Source of the DNA: an uncultured archaeon | GTDB lineage: Archaea > Halobacteriota > Methanosarcinia > Methanosarcinales > Methanoperedenaceae | NCBI GenBank assembly: GCA_902386135.1 | Contig: CABMIB010000065.1 | Coordinates: 1-36,171 of the forward strand | Direction of reading: 5' to 3' | DNA: 36,171 nucleotides | Shown here: positions 1 to 6,234 of the stretch, piece by piece | Numbering within the stretch: position 1 is the stretch's first letter | How the letters are laid out: the number at the start of each line of letters is the position of its first letter | Made by a program: the position numbers and the translations under genes | Notes under the pieces: generated by a model | Database searches by the model: none | Seen by the model: only the letters and a program-made list of their open reading frames with translations | What the model was told of the DNA's origin: nothing

Positions 1-5
1 GCTAC

Positions 6-58
6 ATAAAATATAAATGCTATGTGCAAGTAGTATGACAGCCCGCAATGAATGGGCT
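6..58 (+). promoter_or_regulatory. Promoter and leader hairpin of the rps13 operon
   Basis: An AT-rich TATA-like stretch (ATAAAATATAAATG) lies at 6-19. About 20 nt further on, AGCCC (40-44) and GGGCT (54-58) can form a 5-bp hairpin in the leader. The leader ends in the ribosome binding site AGGAGG at 89-94, 6 nt before the S13 ATG. Promoter assignment is inferred from spacing; the hairpin could equally be an autoregulatory site for a ribosomal protein, which is not shown. Confidence 0.45.
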
Positions 59-100
59 GCGCCGGCTAAGTTCCGGGGCTAAAGCCACAGGAGGAATAAG

Positions 101-829
101 ATGGCTAAAAAAGAAGATCCTAAAGAAATAAAAGAGATGAAAGAACCTAAACAGGAACAGAAGAAGGAAGCGCCCAAGAAAGAGGCGCCACAGGAAACAA
201 AGAAAGAGAAGAAAGAAGAAAAGAAACACGAGGGGAAAGGGGAAGCAAAAGAACAACCAAAAAAAGAGCGCAAGGGTGCTCCGAAAGAGGGGAAAAAAGA
301 AGCTTTCAAGCCCAAGGAAGGGCAACCGGAGATAAGACACATCGTGCGCATCGCCGATACAGACCTTGACGGTAAAAGAAGCGTACAGTATGCGCTCACC
401 GGCATAAAGGGTGTCAGCAGGCGCTTAGCGAAGATCATAACAGTCAATTCAGGCATTGACCCGATGAGCACTATTGGCTATCTTAACGATGCGGATACAG
501 AAAAATTACAATCATCGATAGATGCTATAACAACTATCATACCCTACTGGATGACGAACAAACAGAACGATTTCATGACAGGCGAAGACAGGCACGTCAT
601 CGGAACTGATGTATTATTAAGCGTTAACGAAGATATCAACCTCATGAAGAAGATGCGCTCATACAAGGGTGTGAGGCATGAGCGCGGTCTTAGGGTACGC
701 GGCCAGCGCACAAGATCGACAGGCCGGAAAGGAAGGACTGTAGGTGTTACCAGGGCTACTCTGGCAGCGTCCAAAGCCGCAGCGAAAGAGGGAGAAAAGA
801 AGGAAGAGAAAAAAGAGGAGGCTAAATAA
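101..829 (+). CDS. rps13: 30S ribosomal protein S13 with long charged N-terminal extension
   Basis: Archaeal S13 (uS13) of the small-subunit head. The conserved body starts near residue 76 ([20 protein letters not shown]) and includes the C-terminal [13 protein letters not shown] motif that contacts 16S rRNA. The 242 residues far exceed the roughly 150 usual for archaeal S13. The excess is a 75-residue N-terminal stretch almost entirely Lys, Glu, Gln, Ala and Pro, plus a shorter Lys/Glu C-terminal tail. The ATG at 101 follows AGGAGG at 89-94, so the extension is translated unless an internal start is used. First gene of the S13-S4-S11-RpoD operon; its stop overlaps the S4 start (TAATG). Confidence 0.95.
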   Translation: MAKKEDPKEIKEMKEPKQEQKKEAPKKEAPQETKKEKKEEKKHEGKGEAKEQPKKERKGAPKEGKKEAFKPKEGQPEIRHIVRIADTDLDGKRSVQYALTGIKGVSRRLAKIITVNSGIDPMSTIGYLNDADTEKLQSSIDAITTIIPYWMTNKQNDFMTGEDRHVIGTDVLLSVNEDINLMKKMRSYKGVRHERGLRVRGQRTRSTGRKGRTVGVTRATLAASKAAAKEGEKKEEKKEEAK

Positions 830-1443
830 TGGGATACCCGGGAAAGAACAGAAAATCCTATGATACGCCAAAACACCCTTGGCAGGCAGCCAGGATGGCT
901 GGTGAAGTCGAACTTATAACCAGGTACGGCCTCAGGAATAAAAAGGAAGTCTGGAAAGCGCACAGCGGACTTAAAAATTACAGGGAACTTGCAAGAAAAC
1001 TGCTTGCTGAGAGTGCAAAAGGAAAGCTTTCCGGAAGCATCAAAACAGATTCGGATAATATCCTGAACAGGCTAAAACGATACGGTCTGCTGAAAACGGA
1101 TGCGGTGCTTGATGACATCCTCTCGCTGGAAGTGACTAATTTCCTTGACAGGAGGCTTCAGACACAGGTGCACAAACAGGGACTTGCCAATACTGTAAAA
1201 CAGGCGCGGCAGTTCATTGTTCACGGGCATATTTCAGTCGAAGGCAAGAAGGTCACTGTTCCGGGTTATATTGTTTCCATGGATGAAGAGCAGAGATTGG
1301 ATTATTATGGCAGCTCACCATTATCGAGCGATGCCCATCCTTCAAGACCTGCACAGGTCGTCAAAGAGAAGGTCGCAGAAACGGTAAAACCTGCTCAGGC
1401 GACTGAAGGGGTAAAGGCAGCAGGGACTGGAACGGAGGCTTAA
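829..1443 (+). CDS. rps4: 30S ribosomal protein S4
   Basis: Archaeal S4 (uS4), a primary 16S rRNA-binding protein that nucleates assembly of the small-subunit body. The N-terminus [18 protein letters not shown] is typical of archaeal S4, and an S4 RNA-binding domain spans about residues 103-165 ([20 protein letters not shown], then [15 protein letters not shown]). After about residue 172 the tail becomes low-complexity (Ala, Val, Lys, Thr), making the protein (204 aa) slightly longer than usual. The ATG overlaps the S13 stop by one base (TAATG), so translation is probably coupled. Two bases separate it from rps11. Confidence 0.96.
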   Translation: MGYPGKNRKSYDTPKHPWQAARMAGEVELITRYGLRNKKEVWKAHSGLKNYRELARKLLAESAKGKLSGSIKTDSDNILNRLKRYGLLKTDAVLDDILSLEVTNFLDRRLQTQVHKQGLANTVKQARQFIVHGHISVEGKKVTVPGYIVSMDEEQRLDYYGSSPLSSDAHPSRPAQVVKEKVAETVKPAQATEGVKAAGTGTEA

Positions 1444-1445
1444 TT

Positions 1446-1826
1446 ATGGTAACAGAAAAATGGGGCGTTGCCCACATATATTCATCGTTCAACAATACCC
1501 TGATAACAGTTACCGATCTGACAGGGGCTGAGACGATTGCTAAAATAAGCGGCGGTATGGTAACGAAAGCCGCAAGGGAAGAGAGCTCCCCGTACACAGC
1601 CATGCAGATGGCTACCCAGCTTGCTGATAAGATCAGGGATAAAGGGGTTACGGGAATACATATAAAGGTAAGAGCACCAGGCGGCAATATGCAGCGCAGC
1701 CCCGGACCAGGGGCGCAGGCTGCAATACGTGCATTTGCCCGCGCTGGTATAAAGATAGGACGTATCGAAGATGTGACGCCAATCCCGCATGACGGTACTA
1801 AAGCTAAAAAGGGAAGGCGAGTATAA
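1446..1826 (+). CDS. rps11: 30S ribosomal protein S11
   Basis: Archaeal S11 (uS11), at the platform of the 30S subunit. The 126 residues match the family length. Recognisable segments are [24 protein letters not shown] near the start, the glycine-rich [22 protein letters not shown] loop, and the basic C-terminus [18 protein letters not shown], where S11 contacts rRNA. Placed between S4 and RpoD in the standard archaeal order, with 2-base spacers on both sides. Nothing unusual. Confidence 0.97.
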   Translation: MVTEKWGVAHIYSSFNNTLITVTDLTGAETIAKISGGMVTKAAREESSPYTAMQMATQLADKIRDKGVTGIHIKVRAPGGNMQRSPGPGAQAAIRAFARAGIKIGRIEDVTPIPHDGTKAKKGRRV

Positions 1827-1828
1827 GA

Positions 1829-2617
1829 ATGGATATTGACATAATAGAATTGTCGGAACGCAAAGCCAGGTTCGTTCTATCAGGCGTTTCTGCTGCGTTC
1901 GCAAATGCATTGCGAAGAAGCATTATCTCGGAAGTGCCTGTACTGGCTATTGATGATGTGAATATCTATGATAATACGTCCGTCCTTTTTGATGAGCAGC
2001 TTGCTTTAAGATTGGGACTTATACCGCTGAAAGCCGATACCGGGAAATTTGCATTTCCCGGAGAATGCAAATGCGAAGGCCAGGGATGCCCGTCATGCCA
2101 GGTCTCGCTGACGCTGAGCGCTGAAGGTCCCAGAGTGGTATACTCCGGCGATATGGTTTCCACGGACCCTGATACGCGCCCGGCGGAAACAACAGTACCG
2201 ATCGTGGAACTTAAGGAAAAGCATAAAGTCGTGGTTGAGGCGCTGGCGCGGCTTGGAACAGGCAGGAGCCACAGCAGATGGCAGGCTGGTATCGCGAGCG
2301 GATACAAGAACATGCCTGTTATAACGATCGGAGAATGCGATACGTGCGGCGAATGCATCAAAGTATGTCCCCGCGATATTTTGAAACTGAACGGGGACAG
2401 GGTCAAGGTCGTTGATGTGATAGATTGTTCGATGTGCAAGTTATGCGAAAAAGCCTGCGATATGAACTCTATTAAAGTAGGCGAGGACACGGAGTCCTTT
2501 GTGATGACCTTTGAGACAAGCGGTTCCATGACCGCGGCTGAGCTTGCTGTTTCAGCGGCTGACAGTATTAAGAAAAGAGCAGAACAGTTAGGCGAGATAC
2601 TTGAGACGCTTGGATAA
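1829..2617 (+). CDS. rpoD: DNA-directed RNA polymerase subunit D (Rpo3) with two 4Fe-4S motifs
   Basis: Archaeal RNA polymerase subunit D, the counterpart of half the bacterial alpha dimer; it pairs with subunit L to start polymerase assembly. The N-terminal dimerisation motif (FANALRRSIISEVPVLAID) and a Cys loop C80-x-C82-x4-C87-x2-C90 are present. A ferredoxin-like insert follows with two complete motifs: C170, C173, C176, C180 followed by Pro, and C200, C203, C206, C210. Each can bind a 4Fe-4S cluster, as known for Methanosarcina; in many archaea one or both motifs are lost. The 262 aa are normal for the cluster-bearing form. Last gene of the operon; a strong terminator begins inside its stop codon region. 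Confidence 0.97.
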   Translation: MDIDIIELSERKARFVLSGVSAAFANALRRSIISEVPVLAIDDVNIYDNTSVLFDEQLALRLGLIPLKADTGKFAFPGECKCEGQGCPSCQVSLTLSAEGPRVVYSGDMVSTDPDTRPAETTVPIVELKEKHKVVVEALARLGTGRSHSRWQAGIASGYKNMPVITIGECDTCGECIKVCPRDILKLNGDRVKVVDVIDCSMCKLCEKACDMNSIKVGEDTESFVMTFETSGSMTAAELAVSAADSIKKRAEQLGEILETLG

Positions 2618-2644
2618 GGAGACTTCGTCTCTTTATCATTTTTT
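2613..2644 (+). terminator. Terminator of the rps13-rpoD operon
   Basis: GATAAGGAGAC (2613-2623) and GTCTCTTTATC (2627-2637) form an 11-bp stem with one G-T pair around a TTC loop. A run of six T follows at 2639-2644. The stem starts within the last rpoD codon and stop. Confidence 0.8.
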
Positions 2645-2739
2645 GTATCCATTACAAAAATATATCTTAGGGTTCTGCTATAAAGGACGTGCGCTCACAT
2701 ATCAGGTAAACCGAAAAACGGTTTCATAAATGCGGTTTT

Positions 2740-2780
2740 GCGGAGGTTGCCCAGACCGGTCAAAGGCGCCAGCTTGAGGG
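2740..2780 (+). pseudogene. 5' half of host tRNA-Leu(GAG), cut in the anticodon loop (attL)
   Basis: Bases 2740-2780 read as tRNA-Leu from the acceptor strand GCGGAGG through D arm and 5' anticodon stem CCAGC (2769-2773) to the loop TTGAGGG (2774-2780), then leave tRNA sequence abruptly. The missing half is at 15805-15855: loop TTGAGGG, stem GCTGG, variable region, T arm, and acceptor CCTCCGC, which pairs exactly with GCGGAGG. Joining the halves gives one standard tRNA with anticodon GAG. The position after rpoD fits the tRNA-Leu found there in some archaea (established for haloarchaea, from memory). A tRNA intron or a trans-spliced split tRNA is the alternative reading. Confidence 0.85.
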
Positions 2781-2852
2781 TTATACTCAAAACATGGCAC
2801 AAGATTTAAGTCTGAGCACCACGAAAAAGAGCACAAAAACATAGGTGATACG

Positions 2853-2884
2853 AAAATATAAAACTTACGCAATTTATGGCGTAA
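2853..2884 (+). promoter_or_regulatory. Promoter and hairpin before the element tRNA-Leu
   Basis: AAAATATAAAAC, preceded by CG (BRE-like), lies at about 2853-2864, roughly 28 bp before the tRNA at 2890, giving this tRNA its own promoter. TTACGC (2865-2870) and GCGTAA (2879-2884) form a hairpin with an 8-nt loop. A matching hairpin, TTGCGC-8 nt-GCGCAA, adjoins the other att core at 15783-15802, so both element ends carry the same kind of inverted repeat. Confidence 0.5.
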
Positions 2885-2889
2885 ACATT

Positions 2890-2977
2890 GCGAGGGTTGC
2901 CCAGACCGGTCAAAGGCGATAGCTTGAGGGGCTATTTCCGTAGGGATTCGTGGGTTCAAATCCCATCCCTCGCACCA
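2890..2977 (+). tRNA. tRNA-Leu(GAG), complete copy inside the element
   Basis: Complete cloverleaf: acceptor GCGAGGG/CCCTCGC, D arm GCC/GGC, anticodon stem ATAGC/GCTAT with loop TTGAGGG (anticodon GAG, reads CUC/CUU), a long class II variable region, T arm GTGGG-TTCAAAT-CCCAT, discriminator A and an encoded CCA (2975-2977). The body is nearly identical to the split host tRNA, with compensatory changes in acceptor and anticodon stems. By position it lies inside the element, so it most likely replaces the host gene that integration destroyed. It has its own TATA box at about 2853. Confidence 0.93.
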
Positions 2978-3014
2978 TTTTACTGACTATTCCAAGTATC
3001 CATAAAAACAAAAA

Positions 3015-3042
3015 GGGATACACAGCCTGAGCCATGTATCCC
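3015..3042 (+). terminator. Hairpin after the element tRNA-Leu
   Basis: GGGATACA (3015-3022) and TGTATCCC (3035-3042) form a perfect 8-bp stem with a 12-nt loop, 38 nt after the tRNA. Only a weak T content follows (TTCCT), so it may be a processing or termination signal. Confidence 0.4.
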
Positions 3043-3065
3043 TTCCTGATGACGGCAAAGCCGCC

Positions 3066-3097
3066 TAACAACCGATCTTAATCGGTGGTTCTCATCC
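3066..3097 (+). repeat. tRNA-like fragment or hairpin matching the downstream tRNA
   Basis: ACCGAT-CTTA-ATCGGT forms a hairpin that is followed by GGTTCTCATCCA. The last 16 bases (CGGTGGTTCTCATCCA) are identical to the anticodon-stem/variable-arm junction of the tRNA at 3178. It looks like a partial, decayed copy of that tRNA's anticodon and variable arms. A subterminal hairpin of a lost IS200/IS605-type element is an alternative. Confidence 0.4.
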
Positions 3098-3177
3098 AAT
3101 AGTTTGTATATATCTTTGAGGTCTTAAAACATTCTATCGAAATACCTATAAGGGAGGGAAACCTATTCTGCGCTTGT

Positions 3178-3266
3178 GCCGGGATGGTAGAGCGGCTTAA
3201 TACGCCGGTCTTAAAAACCGGTGGTTCTCATCCAGAATCACATGGGTTCGAATCCCATTCCCGGCG
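3178..3266 (+). tRNA. Class II tRNA, anticodon UAA (Leu) with serine-like body
   Basis: Acceptor GCCGGGA/TCCCGGC, short D stem GTA/TAC with a GAGCGGCTTAA loop, anticodon stem CCGGT/ACCGG with loop CTTAAAA (anticodon UAA, codon UUA), long variable arm GTGGTTCT-CATCC-AGAATCAC, T arm ATGGG-TTCGAAT-CCCAT. The discriminator is G (3266) and CCA is not encoded. By anticodon this is tRNA-Leu. However, G73, the GAGCGG D-loop and a CCGGTCTT.AAAACCGG arm are serine-tRNA features, and archaeal LeuRS is known to need A73. A TATA-like CTATAAG sits about 30 bp upstream (near 3147). The fold is certain enough; the amino acid it carries is open. Confidence 0.8.
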
Positions 3267-3283
3267 CTCTCTGGATGTGGTCC

Positions 3284-3312
3284 GGGGCACCATAACGCCC
3301 CATGTTATTTTT
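3284..3312 (+). terminator. Terminator after the UAA tRNA
   Basis: GGGGC (3284-3288) and GCCCC (3297-3301) pair around an 8-nt loop and are followed by TTATTTTT (3305-3312), 18 nt after the tRNA end. Confidence 0.6.
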
Positions 3313-3333
3313 GCCTGGCCTTCTGTCATCCTT

Positions 3334-3448
3334 GGGCTGAAATGCAACACCTGACAGAACATGCTCTGCATCTGGATACTAATAGATACTAATAGATACT
3401 AAATTAGTAGGGCTGAAATGCAACACCTGACAGAACATGCTCTGCATC
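3334..3448. repeat. Pair of 39-nt direct repeats around a tandem-repeat spacer
   Basis: The same 39-nt unit occurs at 3334-3372 and 3410-3448; it begins GGGCTGAAATGCAACACC and ends CATGCTCTGCATC. The 37-nt spacer (3373-3409) is AT-rich and holds three tandem copies of GATACTAATA or GATACTAAAT. The unit contains ATGCA and TGCAT near its two ends. Repeat-spacer-repeat geometry resembles a minimal CRISPR, but there are only two units and no cas gene. An iteron-like replication or partition site of the element is at least as likely. Confidence 0.75.
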
Positions 3449-3845
3449 CCCGCCCCAAAATTACACCATTCTTTCTTACTGGAATAGGCTTGTTTTAACA
3501 CATCTCTATTCGGCTCCTGTCTTTGTACCAATCCCGGCAAGAATCGCTTAAATCGTGTTTAAATCGTTCTTTTTACAATCCCGTAACGGAAGCGGCTTAT
3601 CAGGATGCGATATAAGGCATTTTCTTTAAGCGGCTAATGGTTTTATACATAGTTTCAGAGGCTAAAAATAGAAAAAATCAACATCTGCCTAATTGACGCC
3701 CGTTACTTCGGAGGAGAGCTAACAGCATATCGTATCATGGCAGTCAACTTTGTAATAATAGGTCTATAGATGCAAGTTTCTGAGAATTAGCGCCCGCCGA
3801 TTAATCCAAAAAGAACATAAAGACAATGAAAAAAACCAACTGAAT

Positions 3846-3876
3846 AAAGAAGGGTCGGTATGCCGACCTCTTCTTT
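3846..3876 (-). terminator. Terminator hairpin for the leftward gene pair at 3968-4422
   Basis: AAAGAAGGGTCGG (3846-3858) and CCGACCTCTTCTTT (3863-3876) form a 13-bp stem with one bulge around the loop TATG. Read on the minus strand, a T-rich tract follows (TTGGTTTTTTTCATTG), consistent with termination of the genes ending at 3968. Confidence 0.6.
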
Positions 3877-3967
3877 ATAGGCCGTAGATGCGGGAACTAT
3901 TAAAAAACTGGATAAGTCATTGCTCGACCACTTCATGAGTCGATAGTACTTTATTGTTTTGCATATC

Positions 3968-4273
3968 TTACCTCACGTCAGGGGCTTGGTTTATCTCTCT
4001 TATCGCTTCCTCCGCCTCAAGTTCGGTAAGCTCTCCAAAAGACCTGAGTTCTCTTATCGCCTCCTCGAAGTCGCATCTGGTTGTTTCATACCTCAGGTCG
4101 TTGATTACATCTTGGACGATGAAATTTATTAGGTCCTCGCTCAGCTTCGGATTCAAAGCCTTGATTTTGTTTGACCCCCTCAGGTCTCTCCAGGTATCGG
4201 CATAGACCTTTGGAACTTCCAGGGGCACATTAATGATTGAACTCTTCGGGGCGGGCTTCTTTGAAGGTTTCAC
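3968..4273 (-). CDS. Hypothetical acidic protein of the element
   Basis: 101 residues, not recognised. The N-terminus is basic (KPSKKPAPKS); the rest is predicted helical and acidic, ending with a Glu-rich segment (ELTELEAEEAIREI). No catalytic motif, Cys cluster or membrane segment. The start is GTG at 4273, which overlaps the stop of the upstream small gene (GTGA) and is preceded by a GGGGGTGA ribosome binding site, so the two are translationally coupled. Probably an accessory or regulatory factor of the element; function unknown. Confidence 0.65.
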   Translation of the reverse strand: MKPSKKPAPKSSIINVPLEVPKVYADTWRDLRGSNKIKALNPKLSEDLINFIVQDVINDLRYETTRCDFEEAIRELRSFGELTELEAEEAIREINQAPDVR

Positions 4274-4422
4274 AGGTTCACCCCCATGTTTTGCAATGTT
4301 AGCTCGTAGCCGACCATTGTAAAGGTATATTCTTCCCAGGTGATTTTTCCTTGGGATAGTAATTCCTCCCCGGCGATTCTGGCTTCATGGAAAGCCTTTT
4401 TTACTTGCTCGATTGTTTTCAT
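4270..4422 (-). CDS. Small hypothetical protein (50 aa) of the element
   Basis: Start chosen at the ATG of MKTIEQVKKAF (4422), because AGAAGG lies 9 nt before it. An ATG at 4431 touches that ribosome binding site, and an upstream start at 4494 has none. The protein is short and helical (IEQVKKAFHEARIAGEELLSQ, then KITWEEYTFTMVGYEL) and resembles short helical SHOCT-like modules only in general pattern. Its stop overlaps the GTG of the next gene. A TATA-like TATATTATG lies near 4504-4512. Not recognised. Confidence 0.6.
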   Translation of the reverse strand: MKTIEQVKKAFHEARIAGEELLSQGKITWEEYTFTMVGYELTLQNMGVNL

Positions 4423-4595
4423 ATTGTTCATCCTTCTTGAGAGGATGAGCCGCGCCTCTGGGTGCTCGTAACACCGCAGGGGCAATCTGCTCATTTCTTC
4501 AATCTATATTATGCGCTAATTCCCCTTATACTTTGTGGTACTCAGTGGGAATAAGTAGGTATTATTATATACGCAGGGGGATATAGTAGGATAAT

Positions 4596-4736
4596 ATGGC
4601 GAAAGCAACAGTTCAAGTTAATGATCCAAAATTCAGGATAGTTATTCCCCAAGATATACGGACTTTAGAAAATATCAATTTAGGTGACTTTATCGAGATT
4701 GATGTTAAGAAGATTGAAAAGCCAAAGACTACATGA
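4596..4736 (+). CDS. AbrB/SpoVT-like small DNA-binding protein (46 aa)
   Basis: A 46-residue frame with the AbrB swapped-hairpin pattern: KATVQVNDPKFRIVIPQDIR, then INLGDFIEIDVKKI, where the IVIP..IR and LGD.IEI elements are the family hallmark. Such proteins bind DNA as dimers and often act as antitoxins or transition regulators. The ATG at 4596 has AGGATA just upstream, and a TATA-like TATTATTATATA lies at about 4559-4570. Its stop overlaps the next ATG (ATGA), which couples it to the 82-aa gene, an arrangement typical of antitoxin-toxin or regulator-effector pairs. Residues after 40 (EKPKTT) form a short tail. Confidence 0.75.
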   Translation: MAKATVQVNDPKFRIVIPQDIRTLENINLGDFIEIDVKKIEKPKTT

Positions 4737-4981
4737 GTTGTATGCGTTTTATAATTTCAAACGTAACGGATAAGATGGACTGCAGTTACCTCGGATTAAC
4801 GGCTGTCATAAAGGACTGGTTTGTAAAAAAAGAAGGCATTGCAAACAGTAAAGAAGCTACCTTGAAACTGCAAACTGATAAGGGTATGCTATTTTCTTTT
4901 AAGAACGGTCAGGAACACTGGATACCGAAATCGCTAATAACATTTCGTAAAAGAGTTGAACAATCTTTACAGAATTATTAA
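4733..4981 (+). CDS. Hypothetical protein coupled to the AbrB-like gene
   Basis: 82 residues, not recognised. The predicted structure is mostly beta: ISNVTDKMDCSYLGLTAVIKDWFVKK, then EATLKLQTDKGMLFSFKNGQEHWIPKSLI, then a basic helix FRKRVEQSLQNY. This could be a small OB-like or SH3-like fold, which is inference only. It starts in an ATGA overlap with the AbrB-like gene and ends 4 nt before a further candidate start, so the three genes form a rightward mini-operon. If the first gene is an antitoxin, this would be the toxin by position, but no toxin family motif is visible. Confidence 0.65.
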   Translation: MSCMRFIISNVTDKMDCSYLGLTAVIKDWFVKKEGIANSKEATLKLQTDKGMLFSFKNGQEHWIPKSLITFRKRVEQSLQNY

Positions 4982-4993
4982 AAAGTGGTCGAA

Positions 4994-5281
4994 ATGCCAG
5001 ACCGTAACGAATCTTTTTCGAATGTGGACCGCAGGGTTCTGGCCAGGCTGCAAGGCTGCAAATTGAGTAATGGTACTTTTGAAGGGGCGCTTTGTACTAA
5101 ACACTGTCAGCATCGTGAATCATGCAAGGTGAAAAGATTCAAGTTTCTCATCCAGGCGAGGAATATAAAGGCTAAATTTGAAAGGAATACCCGGGTTGAT
5201 GGGGTTCATGTGAGCATCTATCAGCTTCTTGATTCCAGGCTCGATGAGTATATTGATGAGCGTACCGGAGCGGTGGATTAA
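4994..5281 (+). CDS. Small Cys-containing hypothetical protein
   Basis: About 95 residues from the ATG at 4994; a GTG at 4985 in the same frame is possible and overlaps the weak GTGGT ribosome binding site. It has a cluster C-x3-C-x5-C (CTKHCQHRESC) plus an earlier Cys and several His, which could bind zinc. A basic segment (KVKRFKFLIQARNIKAKFER) and an acidic C-terminus (LDSRLDEYIDERTG) follow. The Cys/His cluster next to a basic helix suggests nucleic acid binding, but the family is not recognised. Third gene of the 4596-5281 group. Confidence 0.6.
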   Translation: MPDRNESFSNVDRRVLARLQGCKLSNGTFEGALCTKHCQHRESCKVKRFKFLIQARNIKAKFERNTRVDGVHVSIYQLLDSRLDEYIDERTGAVD

Positions 5282-5554
5282 GCGCATTATCCAAAGTAAC
5301 GCCCGATACTCTATACTGTGCTTTTTTCTTTCAGGTGTTAAGCTCCATAGATGCGTTATAACGTATTTTTCTATACGTGGTCAAGATAATTGTACCCTGT
5401 TTTCCAACTATTTTCACTTCGCTGAGACCTTTTCTTTCAATGTCGATGACAAAGTAACGTCCATTTATTTTTTCAAATCAGATAGTTTAAAGAAGTCTAA
5501 TAAAATTTAGTAAAGTTTAAATAATACAGGATTGATAGATTAGCAAATAGGGGG

Positions 5555-5561
5555 GGTGAGG
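5555..5561 (+). promoter_or_regulatory. Ribosome binding site for the gene at 5570
   Basis: GGTGAGG, inside a seven-G run region, lies 8 nt before the ATG at 5570 and fixes that start. The upstream AT-rich sequence (TTTAGTAAAGTTTAAATAAT, about 5506-5525) is the likely promoter. Confidence 0.6.
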
Positions 5562-5569
5562 ATGGTAAC

Positions 5570-6181
5570 ATGAGTTTAGCTGAAAAATTGGGAAAAATGG
5601 GAGTCCCAGGATTCCGAAGCGGGAGACGGTGGAAGATGGCAATAGCGACAGCAGCATATCTCTTTATAGGGTTCCTGATATTGGCGTTCTTTGTCGGGTT
5701 ATCAACTCAGATGCTGCAGGAGCCAGCCAGTGCAGCCATGCAGCCAGAACAAAATAAGCAGCTAACGCAACCACCGGGTCCGGAATATGAATCATATGAA
5801 CCCACGCCGCTACCTGAGAAATATATCAGTATTGAACATTCATATAAAACTCAAAAAAAAATACAGGGTCATACCGCACCAGCAGGGAAGACCTTTCTAA
5901 TAATAGACTTCAACATAGAAAATCATGGATACCCAGTTTTTCGCATCAACCCTTTGTACTGGAGCGTATACGTGAATACTTTTGAAAATCCCAACGCATA
6001 TATATTGGTTTCATATAGAATTGAAAGTATTTACTTAGAGGATGAATTGCCGGTGGCCGAACTATTGAACGGCGGCTCGATAAAAGGAAGTGAGGCTTTT
6101 TTAGTACCTGAGGACTGGGATAATTATGAGATTCAGTATAATGACCTTAGAAATGAGAGATATAATATCATTTGGAAGTAA
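5570..6181 (+). CDS. Membrane-anchored extracytoplasmic protein, DUF4352-like
   Basis: 203 residues. One membrane segment spans about residues 23-45 (MAIATAAYLFIGFLILAFFVGL), a Pro/Gln-rich linker follows, and an outer domain starts near residue 85. That domain has the layout of DUF4352/telokin-like folds: APAGKTFLIIDFNIENHGYPVFRINP, then YWSVYVNT, and a late GS...GSEAFLVPEDWDNYEIQY. Such proteins are usually displayed outside the cell on a membrane anchor. In this element it may be a surface or entry-exclusion factor, which is inference. Its stop lies inside a copy of the GGAAGTAACGGGC repeat. Confidence 0.7.
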   Translation: MSLAEKLGKMGVPGFRSGRRWKMAIATAAYLFIGFLILAFFVGLSTQMLQEPASAAMQPEQNKQLTQPPGPEYESYEPTPLPEKYISIEHSYKTQKKIQGHTAPAGKTFLIIDFNIENHGYPVFRINPLYWSVYVNTFENPNAYILVSYRIESIYLEDELPVAELLNGGSIKGSEAFLVPEDWDNYEIQYNDLRNERYNIIWK

Positions 6182-6186
6182 CGGGC
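6174..6186. repeat. GGAAGTAACGGGC intergenic motif, copy at 6174
   Basis: GGAAGTAACGGGC at 6174-6186 also occurs, on the other strand, at 8483-8495; GAAGTAACGGGC occurs on the minus strand within 3695-3710, and a variant AAGTAACGCCCG lies at about 5294-5305. Most copies sit at or just after a gene end. Confidence 0.6.
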
Positions 6187-6234
6187 TATAGCGCTACAAA
6201 CCAGTTAAATCACATTTTTATAAAGTCGGCTCGC

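Larger units (their letters stand above)
3313..3967. other. Gene-free stretch in the left part of the element
   Basis: No convincing reading frame on either strand. It holds the 39-nt direct repeats (3334-3448), one copy of CAGGATGCGATATAAGGC (3601-3618), one copy of the GAAGTAACGGGC motif on the minus strand (within 3695-3710), and a long hairpin at 3846-3876. Such a repeat-rich gap next to an attachment site could contain the element's origin. Confidence 0.5.

Noticed and set aside
79-963. Long minus-strand frames opposite rps13 and rps4
   Set aside because: They are mirror frames of Lys/Glu-rich coding sequence, giving Phe/Leu/Ser-rich products with no domain.
2702-2959. Minus-strand reading frame across both tRNA copies
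   Set aside because: It is antisense to tRNA genes; its similarity to the start of the integrase frame comes only from shared tRNA sequence.
3046-3100. C/D box RNA suggested by TGATGA at 3047
   Set aside because: No D box (CTGA) or C'/D' pair at suitable spacing was found; the hairpin and tRNA-like match explain the stretch better.
3334-3448. A true CRISPR array
   Set aside because: Only two repeats, one spacer that is itself a tandem repeat, and no cas genes within the window.
5229-5510. 93-residue plus-strand frame after the Cys-containing gene
   Set aside because: It overlaps the previous gene in another frame, lacks a ribosome binding site and has a random-looking hydrophobic/aromatic composition.
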